Shown: positions 10,757 to 23,709 of the stretch, in pieces
How positions within the stretch are numbered: position 1 is the stretch's first letter
Layout of the letters: every line of letters begins with the position of its first letter
From: Pinus tabuliformis
Taxonomy: Eukaryota > Streptophyta > Pinopsida > Pinales > Pinaceae
Length of the DNA stretch: 64,000 nucleotides
NCBI GenBank assembly: GCA_031772625.1
Contig: CM062812.1
Span: 728,908,300 to 728,972,299, forward strand
Reading direction: 5' to 3'
Notes under the pieces: model-generated
Databases searched by the model: none
The model's input: only the letters and a program-made list of their open reading frames with translations
What the model was told of the DNA's origin: nothing
Translations under genes and position numbers: made by a program

Positions 10757-11350
10757 CAAAATTTATCTCCAAAATCCAAATGTCTCAGCATAAAGTTATA
10801 CAAAAATTACATATCATAAGCCTTCAAAGTCTTGGCTTAAATAGAAGTTTATCAAACAAACTGATCTAAAGTCTCTCTAACAATCATATCTATTCATATC
10901 CATCTATCTAAGTTGAATTCATTCAATCCATCCCAAGATATATGGACAATCCCATAAAATCACAAAACTGCCCTATTTCCTAGGGATTTTATGGGTGACT
11001 AGTCATGTTTGACCGGCCTTGACTGGGCCTAATAAAGCTTGTTTTGACCGAACCAAGTGGAATTAGTTCAGTCCTAGTTCCCAAGATTTCCATCCATGCA
11101 TCTAGCTCAAGCCCAAGTGTCCTGCAAATATGTCATCCACATAGCTATTACAGGAATATCTGATTCTATCCAAAATTTGCACTTGAAATCAAGTTTTCAT
11201 AAAAACTTTAGAAATTGCAAAATTAAAATTAAATACCTGAATATGCATGAAATACATCAAAACGGGATGGATATAATGGAAAATAGATGGAAAATATAAG
11301 GATTAAGTAAGTTTTCTGAAGCAAAAATAGACCAAAACTAAGGGCCAACA
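10757..11350 (-). repeat. Inverted LTR copy of family D; right arm
   Basis: Read on the minus strand it starts at 11350 with TGTTGGCCC and parallels 9523-10118. Its outer flank (11351 on) has no polypurine run, so it is more likely a solo or 5' LTR of a second insertion, or the product of an inverted duplication, than the 3' LTR of a neighbouring element. Confidence 0.85.
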
Positions 11351-13139
11351 CCAATGTTATCGAGAATTAGATTTCTGAGCCTGATTAGAGAAGCAGACAA
11401 GATGTATTATAGCTAAATATCAAACTGAGAGAAAAATCTAAGTTGCGAAGGCTCGATACTTCCAAATTAACAACACAAACATGTATTAAAATATGTTCTG
11501 AGATTCAGTACATTAGACAATCAAAACCCTCATAAGTTCATCACCTCTAGACAGAAACAGGCTAAGTAAAATTACGTGCTCTTTAGAAATAAGAGTGTGT
11601 AGTAGTCAACCAGAGCCTTTACATGTATATAAATGTTTACATAAAGTTCAAATTGTGCCTCTGTTTCAAAACCTCTATTACACAGAGCAATGGCTTAATC
11701 ACGTCCAAATTTACAAAGTGATGGGTCGAAGCTGCATAAGACAACCCTAGATATCAGATGCATAAAATGGTAGAAATGCTTGACCAAAGCTCCAAATGGC
11801 GGAAACAACCCTACAAGAAATTAATCTCTGAGATTTAGAAACCTTAGCTCTCTCGCCGAAAAACCCTTCTTTAAAACGAAAAGCAAAAGGAGTAAGTACC
11901 CGATGCAAGGAAGGTTCAACCACAGATCGAATCGAAGCCGGATTGAGGGTTTCTCCATAGCGCAGCTGAACCCCTGAACCTGTAGAGGAAATCTGCCATA
12001 GGGGATGGAAATAGCGTTAGAGACCTTGTCTAAGATAAACTATAGTCATATTCAAAATAGAAAAACCAAAATGATTACAGAAGCACTTACCCTCGCAAAC
12101 CATGGTGAAAGCCCCATTGCTAAAGAATGGAACCCCGACAGCACTAAGAAGAATCAAATGTGTTATGTCAGACCAACCCAAAAAAAACCATAACGCCAGA
12201 AGACAAAGAGGGTAGGAAAACATATTACGTCCATGATCAGAGGAACGAGAAGGCATCGAGCCCAAACATGAAACCCTGAACAGAGCTACTCTCGCTCTGG
12301 AATGACACAAAGACCTGACAGAGATTATACTCCCAAAAAATGATAAAAATACTTCACTAGTGTCGTTTGATGCAGCGAGAAGCTAAGAGCCATTTAAGAG
12401 AAGACAGATCCCGAGGGTAATGCAGGAAGTGGACAACCCGGAGTACGAAGGATCACCACCTAGGACGAAAGGCCAGAACCATTAAATGAATATGAGCCGT
12501 TGGCCAGTTTTAGACACTGAAGTTGGGCTTTTCATTAAGTATTAAGTCCACTATTATATTGGCATATAAATGTAATTTATTAAAGAAAATCCAAAGTAAA
12601 TTTTGAACGCACATATAATCGATTTTGCTATCAATCACAATCTAGTTGTCATGAACATTAAAGTACTAATTGTTGCTTGTGGTAATAGTTAATAATATAC
12701 TCGTTATTTTGATTTATAATCATCAATGATATAAGTATGCCAAGAAGTATAAAGGGACAACATTATGGTTGGAATGGTAAACAATTTTTTTTATTTAATG
12801 ATGTGCTTAATACATAATACATCACTCGGATAATTTCCAACATGTGCAATGGGAAAGGATAACAAAATAGGAAATTGCAGTGACCACTAACCTAGCCGAG
12901 ACAACACATAAATCACGTTGCAAAAGATTCCAAAATAATTGAAATAGTAGGAAGTGGAGGACAAGCATATTAATACCAGATAACCATGGAAGCCGCAATG
13001 TCAGGTGGAGGACACCTGTTACTATCTTATGGTGAACCAATTGGGGAGTTGGCAACTTTGTGATATAGGAAACTTCATGACATGCTCTTGGCTTGTTCAC
13101 CCTTGTCACCGATGGGATAGGATTGACCACCACCACTTG
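11351..13139. other. Low-copy-looking DNA with a possible gene 5' end on the minus strand
   Basis: No complete gene. On the minus strand at about 12310-12085 there is gene-start-like sequence: a CTTCTTAG acceptor-like string, then ACCATGG in good start context followed by a GGGTAAGTGC donor-like string near 12088. The predicted coding part is only a few residues and no downstream exon was recognised. The remainder to 13139 shows nothing definable. Confidence 0.25.
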
Positions 13140-14294
13140 TGTAACGACCTGCAGTCCTTGATGTGAGCTCCCGGCTTGAAGTGCAACCTGAACGAGCTCA
13201 GACTTAGCGTGCGAAAGTGTTATGTTATAATACAAGTGTGTAGTAGGAAAGCGAGGAGTTTATATATGTGTGGGACCGTGGAGGAGCACCCACGAGCTGA
13301 CCTACAAACATGGGTAATCCGACATGTATCATGGGCAAGTTTGCGATGGAGTAGGGGCATTGGACGAGTCGGCTTGGGTAGCTCGACTCGCCCTATCGTT
13401 GGTATAAGTTAGCATTGCATTGGAGTCATTTGGCATCACATCTTCGCTCATCCAACAAAGGAGAGGTGCGTGGAATAAGAGGTAGCCGCAGCAAATAAGG
13501 AGAAGTCGCAGCATGGTGATGCACCCAACCTTGGGCGAGGCTACACGAGGAAATGCATTGTCTTGGTTTGGGTGAGGACGCGGGTAGAGGAGCGCCCACC
13601 GGTCGAAGAGTAGGGTGTGCACAGGTGTGGGTGCCCAGTTGTGCAAAGGAGCGCATGACGATGAAACAAAGGCGTGGGTGCTCGGTTTGTGCGACGACTT
13701 GGCATGAGTTCTTGGGTGACTCGGGTGAGTGCCCACCCATCATGCAAGTGTGCACGGTGTGACTTGGTGAAGTGTTGAGATTGCGAACAAAGGTGTGACT
13801 CGTGCGGAGGCGCCCGTGTGTGGCGACCTAGTTACGACGAGGCGCGCCCAAGTTGGGAAAACAACAAGGTGAACAAAGGGTTGGTGAGTCGTGCGGAGGC
13901 GCTGACGAACTAGGAAATCGAGTTTGCTGAAGTTGTGAAAATTGGCTAAGTGTAAATTTGGGGTTTCCGAAGATTTAACTTGTACTTTGTAAAAGTGAAG
14001 ATTGTATAATATATTGATTCGGGCAGACTCATATTGCAGGGAGTTGCCCCTCCCTTTATACTGTTATACTGTTGTGCATTTCTCTTGTATAATGTTACTT
14101 ATGTGAATGTTATGGGCTTTCACTTGTATAAAGGAACACATTAATAATACTTGGTTGCGAAACACAAACTAAGTAGGAAAGTGGAATGTTAGGCGTAGTC
14201 TACAATCGTAAGTATTGGTGAAAAGAAAACGATTGGTAGTGCCGCACCTCACTATAAGCGGTTGGAAGACTACCATAGGTGTAGGGGCGTGACA
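13140..14294 (+). repeat. LTR 1 of Ty3-type series E
   Basis: Starts TGTAACGACC, a common Ty3-type LTR start, and ends ...GGGGCGTGACA directly before a primer site. It resembles 16857-17800 in its start, a TGCCGCAC segment near the end, and GC-rich middle parts with GCGCCC-type words, but is longer and strongly diverged. This marks an old insertion. Confidence 0.7.
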
Positions 14295-14308
14295 GGTGGC
14301 ATCAGAGC
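14295..14308 (+). promoter_or_regulatory. Primer binding site 1 of series E
   Basis: GGTGGCATCAGAGC follows the LTR end directly; this is the initiator tRNA-Met primer site with one difference. Confidence 0.8.
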
Positions 14309-16856
14309 TAATGCTGGGGAGCTGGTGCTGGTATTGAAGCTGATTCAGGGTTGAAGAAGCTTGATAGTTGATGACAGTGGAAGTAGGTACTTGCAGGTGA
14401 AGGAAGTTGATTTCACATACAAGTGGAACAAGGGCTAGTTCATGATTGCAAGGAACTGGTGAAGCTGGGGAATGGTAAAACAGGTTTAGCAGAGGTGAAG
14501 CTTTGTGTTTGGGCCAAGCTGAACAACAAGGAATGGCAGGTTTGGAAGAATTCAAAGGGAAGCTCTTGCTTACCTTATACAAGGTGAAGCGGATGAAAGA
14601 AGAGAATCCCCAGATTCGAAAGGAACTTGAAGTCTTGGAAAGGAATGTTGAAGATGAACTTCTTCAACATGGTTGGACAATGGAGCAAGATGAAGTTGCA
14701 GATTGTGCTAACAAGGAAGAGGAAGCCGTGATGACCAAGGATGTTGCAGATGTGACAACGATGGAGGAAGAACTTGAGATTGATCAAGTTGGACCAGGAT
14801 CGTGCATTTTGTAGATATGGATGGATGAGGATACTCACATGGAGGAGCCTCGTGATGATGATGATGTAAGTATTTTTGATACTTGTGTTTCATTTGAGCA
14901 TTTGGTAGATGGACAGTATGCAGGGAAGGGCAAAGTCAGTTTGTTGATGCTAGGGAGGATCTTACCATGGATGTCTACGATGAGACCTTGTATGGAGAAG
15001 CAAGGATTGTTGATTGTTGCAAGACTTGTTAGGGTTGTTTGTGACCTTATGGTAGAAGGTACAAAGGCCCGTGACAAGGGAGGAACATGATGATCGTTGT
15101 GGATGAATGGGTCATGCTTTAGCCACATGGAGAATTAGCTAAGTGCCCGACATGACTCATGGACAGGTTGAAGGGCACACACTGGGATATGATGATACTT
15201 GGGTGGACTTTTCATGGCTGAGACCAAGAACAAGTCTTGGTGGAACCTTTATTGGGGGAGCTATGATGGAAGGGACTCGTAATGATGATGATATGGTTGG
15301 GTGACCGAGTTCACTAGACCGAAGATTGCAGACTTGGATGGGGATGACCGATTGTTGTGATGGGTCTACTTGGTTGGACTACATGGGAAACTTAGTCATG
15401 GACATCAAGTTGGAGACATGGAGCATGGCAGTCTTATGCAGGGACATTATGCAGGAGCACTTGTAGAGATGTCACTTATGGGCATCCAATGAGGAGTGCC
15501 AAGGCAGGGATGTTGTGCAGGTGGATTGCTGGTGTGACATGGAGATGTGTTACTTATGAGCCGATGGAGAGGTTGTGCACTTATGTACAACAAGGCCATG
15601 GACTTGGATGGAGTTGTGAGCAAACTATGGAGCATTCCTACTACATGGAGAACTGAGGCATCTTGCAGAGACCTTTGGGCCAAGACTTGCATGCTTGCTG
15701 AGATGTTGGTTGGAGATGACTCATGGAGCTCATGATGACATGAGGTTGTGACTTTACGGATTTCATATATAGTGGACTTGGAGGATCTGAGGCATTGAGG
15801 AGCTGAGGTCAGAGACTTTGATGCAGGATGGGATGCATAATTTCGAGTACATGTATGGGTGTGGCTTGGAAGAGTGACTTGATGTGGAGGATCAATATGA
15901 GACACTTTGGAGTGATGGAGTTACAACGATGATGATGCCTTGGTGACAACACTTGGGCATGGGTTGAGCCAAGACTCAACCACCTTTGACAAATGGGATC
16001 TGATTGATCTATGATCATAGGCAGCATATGGAGATGAGACAAGTGTATACTTGTCCCTATGGCAGACTTGAGGATGGCACATACAGATATGATGGAGATT
16101 GCTTCATGGACCTGGATGTGGCACATCAAGAGTTGGAGTTTGATGAGGTGGTCTCTTCATGTTGAGTAGATACACAGATGGATGATGTTGGGATAGATGT
16201 GGCTGATTTCATGCAGCACATTAGTACTAGACATCATGGACAGCATGTTGCAGATGAGATGAGGACTACTTCATGGACCTGAGCATGGCTTACACTTATA
16301 TGGAGATGGATTCTTGATTGAGTTGAGGATGTGACGGGATGTTCTGAGAAACGACTGGTGATGGCATGAGGATGTACATTCTCATGGTTGGGGTGTGACA
16401 GTTGGATTAGCTACCCACCTAGTTCAGACATGGGGGTTGGCATGTACAGAGATGTGTTAGCATTTGTTGGAGTATCATGGCAGCAATTCACACAATGACG
16501 ATACATGATGGTCGACACGATATGTTGCAGGAAGCATGTAGCTTGAGATGGAGGGACCAGCCTTCCACGATGGGGAGAAGCATGTGGAGATTGCGACAAG
16601 ATGGTCGATGGTCATGGATTGAGATGATTTCCAATATATGACATACCAATGGGGTGTATACCTTGGTATGGTGATCTTGGTGACAAATGGTTGCCAGGAT
16701 GAGACATGATGGAGATGGTGGTTCTACATATGTTGCAGGGATGTTTGAAGTATGTGGATGAGTTGACATCATGGGTGAGACAGTGGTTGATGATATTGGT
16801 GGATGGCTACCAGGATGGTATGTTGTCGAGGACGACAACAACTTCAGGTGGAGGAG
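14309..16856 (+). mobile_element. Interior of element E1, no pol seen
   Basis: A 2.5-kb interior with a strong plus-strand bias to G and A (words such as GATGGAG, CATGGAGATG). At 14503-14814 there is a charged, coiled-coil-like 103-codon frame (KVKRMKEENPQIRKELEVLE). No RT, protease or integrase was recognised. It ends in GTCGAGGACGACAACAAC and GGTGGAGGAG, the typical 3' end and polypurine tract of Ty3-type elements. It looks like a large non-autonomous derivative and is broken. Confidence 0.6.
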
Positions 16857-17800
16857 TATAACGCCCTCTGGTTGACAGGCGACCGAGCGTGCGCTCCACC
16901 ACCGTCCGAAATCGACTAAGGCATGACAGAACTGCGAGGAGCGACCAAGTGCGTGATATCTTGCTATATGGACGAGTTGGTGCTCCGTAGTTTATAAGGG
17001 CGAGTTGGGGGAGCTCATCCACGAGCCGACCAGGAGGCATAAGGCAGACACAAAGGTGAATTGTGGGGTGGTCCCGCGCAACGCGTTGGCCAACCTAACA
17101 AAGGCACGAGATGTTTGATGAATGAGCGTGGTTGGATGGAGTATGGAGGGTCGGTCGAGGGCATGACCTCCACAATAGAGAGCGTATAAACTATGCGATA
17201 GACTTGGCATTCAAACATCAAGCGTTCGCTCTTCAACACATGAGTCAGAGGTGCGAGGTAAAGGAGTAGGAGCCGCGGCAAAGGCGCAGGTCTATGCGCC
17301 CGCTTGCCAGGCAGCCTACACGAAGTTTGCACGGTGTGGTGAACGGTTGAGGTGCGGGTGGAGGGCGTTCTAAGGCGCCCACCTGCCGAAACATTGAAAC
17401 GAGTTTTGGGTTGCGTTTGGGCCGTGGGTCGTGCACGGGTGCGCCCGCCCAACTCGACAAAGAAGACTTGTATTGTATTTTGGTTAAGTCGTGGTGAGAC
17501 CACCGTGCACTCTTGCATGGGTGGGCACCCGACTTGGGTAAAACGCCGGTGGAGCCAAGCTCCCGGTCACTTGTAAAAATTCTTCATATATAGTAAAAGA
17601 ATTCTCTTTGCATATGAATGTGTTCATGTTGTTGTTCTATGATGTTCTTTATTACTGGTTTCCGCACATTAATATGTTATTCATGTTTAAGATGAATGTT
17701 AAGGCATAGTTCATAAAGTAAGATAACAATGGAAGATGTTAACTACTTAGGCGGTGCCGCACCCGGCCAATTTAAGGAAAAAAGAATTGGGGGCATGACA
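16857..17800 (+). repeat. LTR 2 of series E, shared by two interiors
   Basis: Starts TATAACGCCC after the polypurine tract at 16847-16856 and ends ...GGGGGCATGACA. It is flanked on the left by the 3' end of one interior and on the right by a second primer site, so it acts as 3' LTR of E1 and 5' LTR of E2. Confidence 0.75.
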
Positions 17801-18331
17801 GGTGGTATCAGAGCAGGTTCACAGGGAGTGAAGTCGTTGCTTGATGGACACAGAGAACAGACATGTATGCAGGGGAAAGTTATGGGGAAATCATGGATGA
17901 ACAGTCTAGGTTTCATGGACTTGATGGTTCATGGCAAGACCATTCAAGCTCTGGTGGACATTGGGGCCACTCATAACTTCATGATGACACTATTGGCAAA
18001 AAAGGTTGGACTGATGATCTTCCCATCGAATGTGGAAGTCAAGGTAGTGAACTCTAGAGCTAAAGTGGCGGGTTTGGCACATGAAGTGCCTGTGCAGATA
18101 AAAGACTGGAAGGGTCAGTTGGACTTCACAGTGATGGAGATGAACGACTTTGATATGATACTCGAACAAGATTTCTTGAAGGGCAACAGAGCTATTGTTG
18201 TCCCCTTCTGTGATGAGGTGGTGCTGGTTGGACAGTCACAAACTTGGACTTTGCCCACCCATAGGCAAAGGAGGGAAGTCAAGGTGCAGCATGTTTCGGC
18301 ACTGAGTTTGGACAAGGCTATGAAGGAGTAA
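17729..18331 (+). pseudogene. Ty3-type protease region (E2), 200-codon frame
   Basis: The frame starts inside LTR 2, reads through the primer site and enters a protease-like domain: MVHGKTIQALVD followed by GATHNF, then the VSALSLDKAMKE region. Retropepsins of this family cut the gag-pol polyprotein. No gag precedes it, so the interior begins almost directly with protease. The element is broken, and the first residues are LTR-derived and unlikely to be functional. Confidence 0.75.
17801..17814 (+). promoter_or_regulatory. Primer binding site 2 of series E
   Basis: GGTGGTATCAGAGC contains the perfect initiator tRNA-Met complement TGGTATCAGAGC, directly after the LTR end. Confidence 0.92.
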
Positions 18332-19138
18332 GATATGGAGACATATGTGGTGATGTTCAAGGATGTCGAATGTGATGGAGTGGGGACACCTGTTCCAGTC
18401 GAGATTTCTTAGGTACTGACCAAATATGTAGATTTGATTCCTAATGAGCTACCAAAGAAGCTTCCACCAAGGCATGTAGTGGACCATAGCATTGAGCTTG
18501 AGCCAAGAAAGAAACTCCCAGCTAAAGCACCTTATCGTTTGTTAGGACCTGAGTTGGAGGAATTGAAACGACAGCTAAGGGAGTTAGTTGATGTAGGTTT
18601 CATCAGACCTTCAAGGTCCCCTTATGGAGCTCCAGTATTGTTCCAGTGGAAGAAGGATTTGAATGAGCTACGGATGTGCTGTGATTACCGTGCATGAACA
18701 AGCAAACGGTAAGGAACATGTATCCTTTGCCATTGGCTGTTGATTGCTTTGACAAGCTTGCAGAAGCCGAGTGTTTTCCAAGCTGGACTTGAGGCATGGG
18801 TATTATCAGGTGCGGATAGCTGAAGTAGACGAGAAGAAGACCACGATAGTAACAAGGTATGGTAGCTTTGAATTCCTTGTTATGCCATTTGGGTTGTGTA
18901 AAGCTCCTGCTACATTTTGCACTTTGATGAATGATGTCCTATGACCATACTTGGATTCATTCGTAGTAGTATACTTGGATGATATAGTGGTGTTCAGTGA
19001 CAACATGGAGGATCATAAGAAGCACTTGGCGATGATGTTCGAGGCACTAAGGGAAAATCAGTTGTTCCTGAAGAAGTCTAAGTGTGTGTTCGCTTAGACT
19101 GAGATTCCGTTCCTTGGGCATATTGTTGGTCAAGGGTA
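17815..19138 (+). mobile_element. Element E2: protease-RT fragment of a Ty3/chromovirus
   Basis: After the protease region, RT can be read by motif at 18434-19138: the PPRHVVDHSIELEP entry block, a GFIRPSRSPYGAPVLF block, [12 protein letters not shown] and YLDDIVVFS. The Ty3-type sequence ends abruptly near 19138 and AT-rich DNA follows; no RNase H, integrase or 3' LTR remains. Broken, with several breaks. Confidence 0.85.
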
Positions 19139-20480
19139 CATTTTAAAATATTCGATAAAAATGAATTTCTATCAATAATTAACTTGAAATTCTGAAAATT
19201 TTTATTGAATAGGGTGTTTATAAGCATAAATATTCTTAAACCATAAAGTTTCTATATAATATTTTCCATAATTAATTAAATATCCGTATTTCCCGTTCTA
19301 ATTCCGTTCACCCAAAAATCAACGATACGGGGAACTAATATTATCAAAGGGATTAGTGATACGAGGAACTAAGATGATCGCAAGCAAATAATTTTCAAAA
19401 TTGCATGACTTCGCTATCCATTTTCAAAACCGATGCATCATGCTTAAATTAACGATAATTTTGAAGTTTATCATAAGTAAAATATACCATTTTCGTTTAT
19501 AAGGTTAATATGATCTCTAAATGGGATAATTTTTTGCATTAGGTAACTCACTTATTAATTAACCAAATCACTTCCCTAATTTAAATATAAATCCGAAACT
19601 ATGTTGAATTCAAAAATTTATTTTTAAATATAAAATCAAAATATAATTAAAAAAATCATTTTCAAATTTATAAATAAAATTCTAAAATCTGTAAAATTTG
19701 AAAATTATATAAATAATAAAAATTTAACTAATAAATAAATAAATTAAAATATATTATAAATAAAAAACATAAATTTTTTTACTATCTAAATTATATATTT
19801 AACTATATTCAAATTAAAACAAACTGGAACTGGAACTTCATATTCACTTATTACTCGGGCTAAAGCTTGTTTGTACATGAGGGCTGGTATGACGTTGGGA
19901 ATGAGGAAAAATTTAATTTTAAAATTCGCTCAATGTAATTGAGTTTTTTTAAATAGGTATAATTATAAATAATGTATTTTTTATTTAAAAAGAAAATAAA
20001 GTTGAATAATATAAAAAAAAATAGAGATGAAATAATTTTAAGTAATTTTAATCTCTCACTACAATTAAATGTAGATTTGACTAAATTTATTTTTATAGAA
20101 TTTAATGGGTATCTTTAACTAAAAGTAATGGGTTAGTTTATAATAACTAATAACAATTAATAAAATTAATTGAAAACAAAATTATAACGGTTTTTACCCC
20201 AGTATTATTATATATTAATTAACATCATTATATATCATTGGATGAATTTTAAAATAGGAAAGTGGTACGTTCTCTTTAATAAGCATGGAATTATATTTTG
20301 AAATATATATGTATATATAAAGAATGTTGAACATTGTCTTTATTGGTCGAAGTTTCCAATGTCGATGATGATGTGGTGGCTTCACAAATAACCTAGACTC
20401 CAAGCACTCTCGGCTGCCACCAATCCATCTAGACAAAAGTAACCTTAATTCTAGTTTCTAGAGAAATGTCCACCACCTAA
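19139..20480. other. AT-rich DNA, no gene recognised
   Basis: Very AT-rich (19550-20330 especially), with a short pair CGATACGGGGAACTAA / TGATACGAGGAACTAAG near 19322 and 19353. No frame or element terminus was identified. Confidence 0.45.
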
Positions 20481-20731
20481 TGATCTGAAATTTTGATTGT
20501 CCTCTCACATTTTACAAGTTTTGATAAATTTGGATCTTCAAATAGTCACTTAGATAGTAACTTATTCAAAAGTGAATAGTTAAGTTTTAAATGAGATTAA
20601 AGATGAAACAAAATGATATGAAACCCAGCATGATGAAAATGAAGAAAAGAACAACCAAGTGACAATGGAGTTCGTCCAGTGTGGACTACGTCTCTGGGCC
20701 ATGCTCCAACATCTAGGTCACTTTATTGATC
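20481..20731 (-). repeat. Left LTR of element B, first part
   Basis: Matches the start of the right LTR at 30264 onward (TGATCTGAAATTT...GTTAAGTTTTA...). It ends in the TGATC target of element A at 20727-20731; the LTR continues at 26286. Confidence 0.85.
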
Positions 20732-22391
20732 TAATCTGAATTGGGGAAGATTATTAATGCTATGCTAATTCCTCTCACTAGAATATAAAAATGTGCTTGA
20801 GGTTGTACTCTAAAATAACAAGTAAAAGCATGAATTTTATGTGTTTTTGCTTAAGATAGTTTCACGAAGAAAAACTTAAAACATGGAACCAAAACACTAA
20901 ATGGGAGCATGCATCAAACAATAATACACCAGCCATTGATAAAGGAATTCACCCATCCTAAGCTACATCTCCTTGGATTAGCTCTAAAGACATGACCCCT
21001 TCTCCTTCTGCTCAAAATCATTCATATAAAGAGTACATAAATGTGTTGACAAAAAGAGTGGCTTGTTTCCCCTTCACGGAAACATTCTTCTGCAAATAAT
21101 TCTCACTCTAAACATATGACAACCTACATTTAGTCATGAAACAATCAGCAAGCTAAGGGCTCTCAAATCAAGACCCCATACTCTAACTTCCAAGAGCATA
21201 AACAAGTACAACAATCCACTTGAAGCACTTAAACAAGTATCTTTCTCCATACACATATAGAGAAAAGAAGAAATACAATTACAACACTACTGTAATGGCT
21301 GCTGCAACAAGAACACGGAGGCTGGAAGACCCCTACAAGGTCATCTCCACCTTCAAACTCCTCCATAAACTGAATCAATACTCTGGTTTACCACGGCACC
21401 CATAGGCTTCACTTTACAAAAATCCTATCCAGAAGTGATCCTTTGATCCTGAAACCTATTCCAATCAGTTCAGAATGGCCAAAAATGGCTATCTAGCCTC
21501 TTTTTGCATCCAATTTGGTTGAAAATTGTCTTAGTTATGACTTTTGCCAGTCTCCCCACAATTTCCTCCTCCAAATCTAGGTTACTGCAAGTTAAATTCA
21601 TTATCCACAGTCTAAACTAGTAGTTCCTCCGAAATCAGTGGTTCCACCATCAATCTCGCCTATCTCACACTTAAGGCTGAGTGATCACATGCGGAGTGGA
21701 GGTCTGGCAGTTAAGGCGACAGTTCACAACCCTGTCGGATATCGCAATCGATGTACAAACCCTTATACCAGGCGCTCTGCGGACTGGATCGGATTATTAA
21801 CTATAACATATAAAATCCCGCATCCATGACTTATTACAATTGGCTTTTCCATCAGCGTACAAACCCTTACATGTGTTTTGCAATAACATAGACCGCCAGG
21901 TTATAAACTACAACATATAACATATCGCATCTGGGTTATCGTCGGTGACACATATATGACTGTGTCAAGGGCTGATTCTTAACATTATGCAATGTGCGAT
22001 ATACGATCGCATCGCAGCTTGCTGCGCCAGTTGCCGATTCTCATTCCTCATCCAACCTACAATATGTGATATCGCAATGGTAGCCGGGAACCTGTTAGGG
22101 GCTGATTTATAATGCCTTTTCTCCTTGTAACTGCAATTTGTGATGCGATGAGCTGATGGAAAGCTACCACTTGGTGCCTCCTCATTTGCTGAAGACTTTG
22201 CCACATCATCCCAATCCTACCATGTCATCAAGTCAACCCTGAACTTTGATCGGCTCTAACTTCTGCACACGAGCTCGGATTTGAGTGTCTTTAACACCAT
22301 TGGATTCAGAATGATGAGCTCTTCAATCTAAAGCTAGACTTATTAGAATGTTGAAATATTTAATTTTTGATCAATTTTGAGCTCCTGATCA
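20732..22391 (-). repeat. 3' LTR of element A (1660 bp)
   Basis: Pairs with 24626-26285 along its whole length. Its outer end follows the target copy TGATC. Its inner end ...CTGATCA abuts CTCTTCCC, the purine tract on the minus strand. Confidence 0.9.
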
Positions 22392-22399
22392 CTCTTCCC
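22392..22399 (-). promoter_or_regulatory. Polypurine tract of element A
   Basis: The minus strand reads GGGAAGAG directly before the 3' LTR start TGATCAGG, the expected plus-strand primer position. Confidence 0.75.
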
Positions 22400-23202
22400 A
22401 ACTAAAAAACATTTGGTCTCCAAAAGTTTAAATAATCTACAATTGCTATGTACTTTATCTACACTGCAAGTATCCTACATGTCATCCTTCCTTCTCCATC
22501 ACCTTTGTTATTCGAAGCCATACGAGATGAGCCGACAACTGCATCCCTAGCAAATATATGGTACAATATCCTGCAAATTACATGTTTCACTATGCGACTA
22601 AAGAATTCAAGTTTGATATCAATCTCGACCTGTCCATGTCACTATGGCCATCCACAACAACATCCTTACCAAGAAGAATTCCAAGAAGATTATGTGAAAA
22701 ATCCTTCTCAAGGATAAGATCATAAAAGGCTTTTCCAAATGAACCCAAACAAGCTTCACATAGTTAATACTTTTATAACTTGAGTGCTACACACATTTGG
22801 AACATACTAAATTGTTGCAACTACTCGTACAACAATCTTAAAATTATTTTTACAAAATCTGTTCAAGAAATCATTTTACAAAATGGAATGAACTTGACTC
22901 CCAAATTTTCCATTCAAATTGACTATCAACATGTCAAACTAGCATTTTAATGCTTAAAGAAAAACATTGTTACATATAAGTGATTTATTTATGAACATCA
23001 CTTTTACAAATTACCCAACTATGGGGATATGCAACTAGTGCAAAACAGAAACTTATAGACTTCAGCTGGACAAATAGTTCTCCCATTTCCTACCCATCCA
23101 GGTGAATGAACCCTCTATTTGAATTTTCTATTCTTCTAAAGTTGTTTCAGAGATGGTTGCATCTTGCACCACTTTTTCTGTTGTCACTTCCTCTTCTCGT
23201 GC

Positions 23203-23484
23203 TTACATGATTTGCTTGCCCTTACCAGGATGAAGATGTGGCAACAATTTCCAACACTTCTCGACCCAATGCCCAATGATAATGTAATGAGTAAAAAAGT
23301 TCTTTTGAGCTCCTCTCGGCTCACTTGCCTTTATCTTTGGATGAGATTTTCTCCTTTCGGTCTCAATTCCAGTAGACATAAACATCTTCTCGAGGATTTC
23401 TTTCCTTTTATCGCACTTATCTACACAATGGTTAGATGAAAGGAAAAAGGTGCATGGAAACATTTTCCTTAACACGTTATTCAA
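23203..23484 (-). pseudogene. Zinc-knuckle-type remnant of element A
   Basis: A 93-codon frame with two cysteine/histidine clusters, the second reading IIGHWVEKCWKLLPHLHP. The same motif occurs in element B at 29111-29296. It follows the G-patch frame in minus-strand order. Zinc knuckles in retroelement proteins bind the element's RNA. Broken. Confidence 0.6.
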
Positions 23485-23709
23485 ATTCGTGTTTTGTTTT
23501 CCATCATGAAAAGCATTCGAATTAACAACATTTTAATTAACAGAACGATTATACCTCTTTCTGTTGTCCTTTGGCTTACGTTTCCTACGTGAGGAACTTG
23601 CGTGGCTTGAAGAACTGAGCTTTCCACCTTCTTCGATGCTTTCATCTCTCTTTGGAGACGTTTTCCCCTTCAAATCCTCCTTACGCTTGAGGAACCACGT
23701 GGGAACTAG

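Noticed and set aside
12017-12310. Minus-strand 97-codon frame with hydrophobic segments as a membrane protein
   Set aside because: It lies across 5'-UTR-like and intron-like sequence and matches no family I know; only a possible gene start is noted.
13140-17600. Many overlapping frames of 60-167 codons on both strands in the GC-rich LTR region
   Set aside because: These are open because of base composition; they show no motifs and lie inside LTR sequence.
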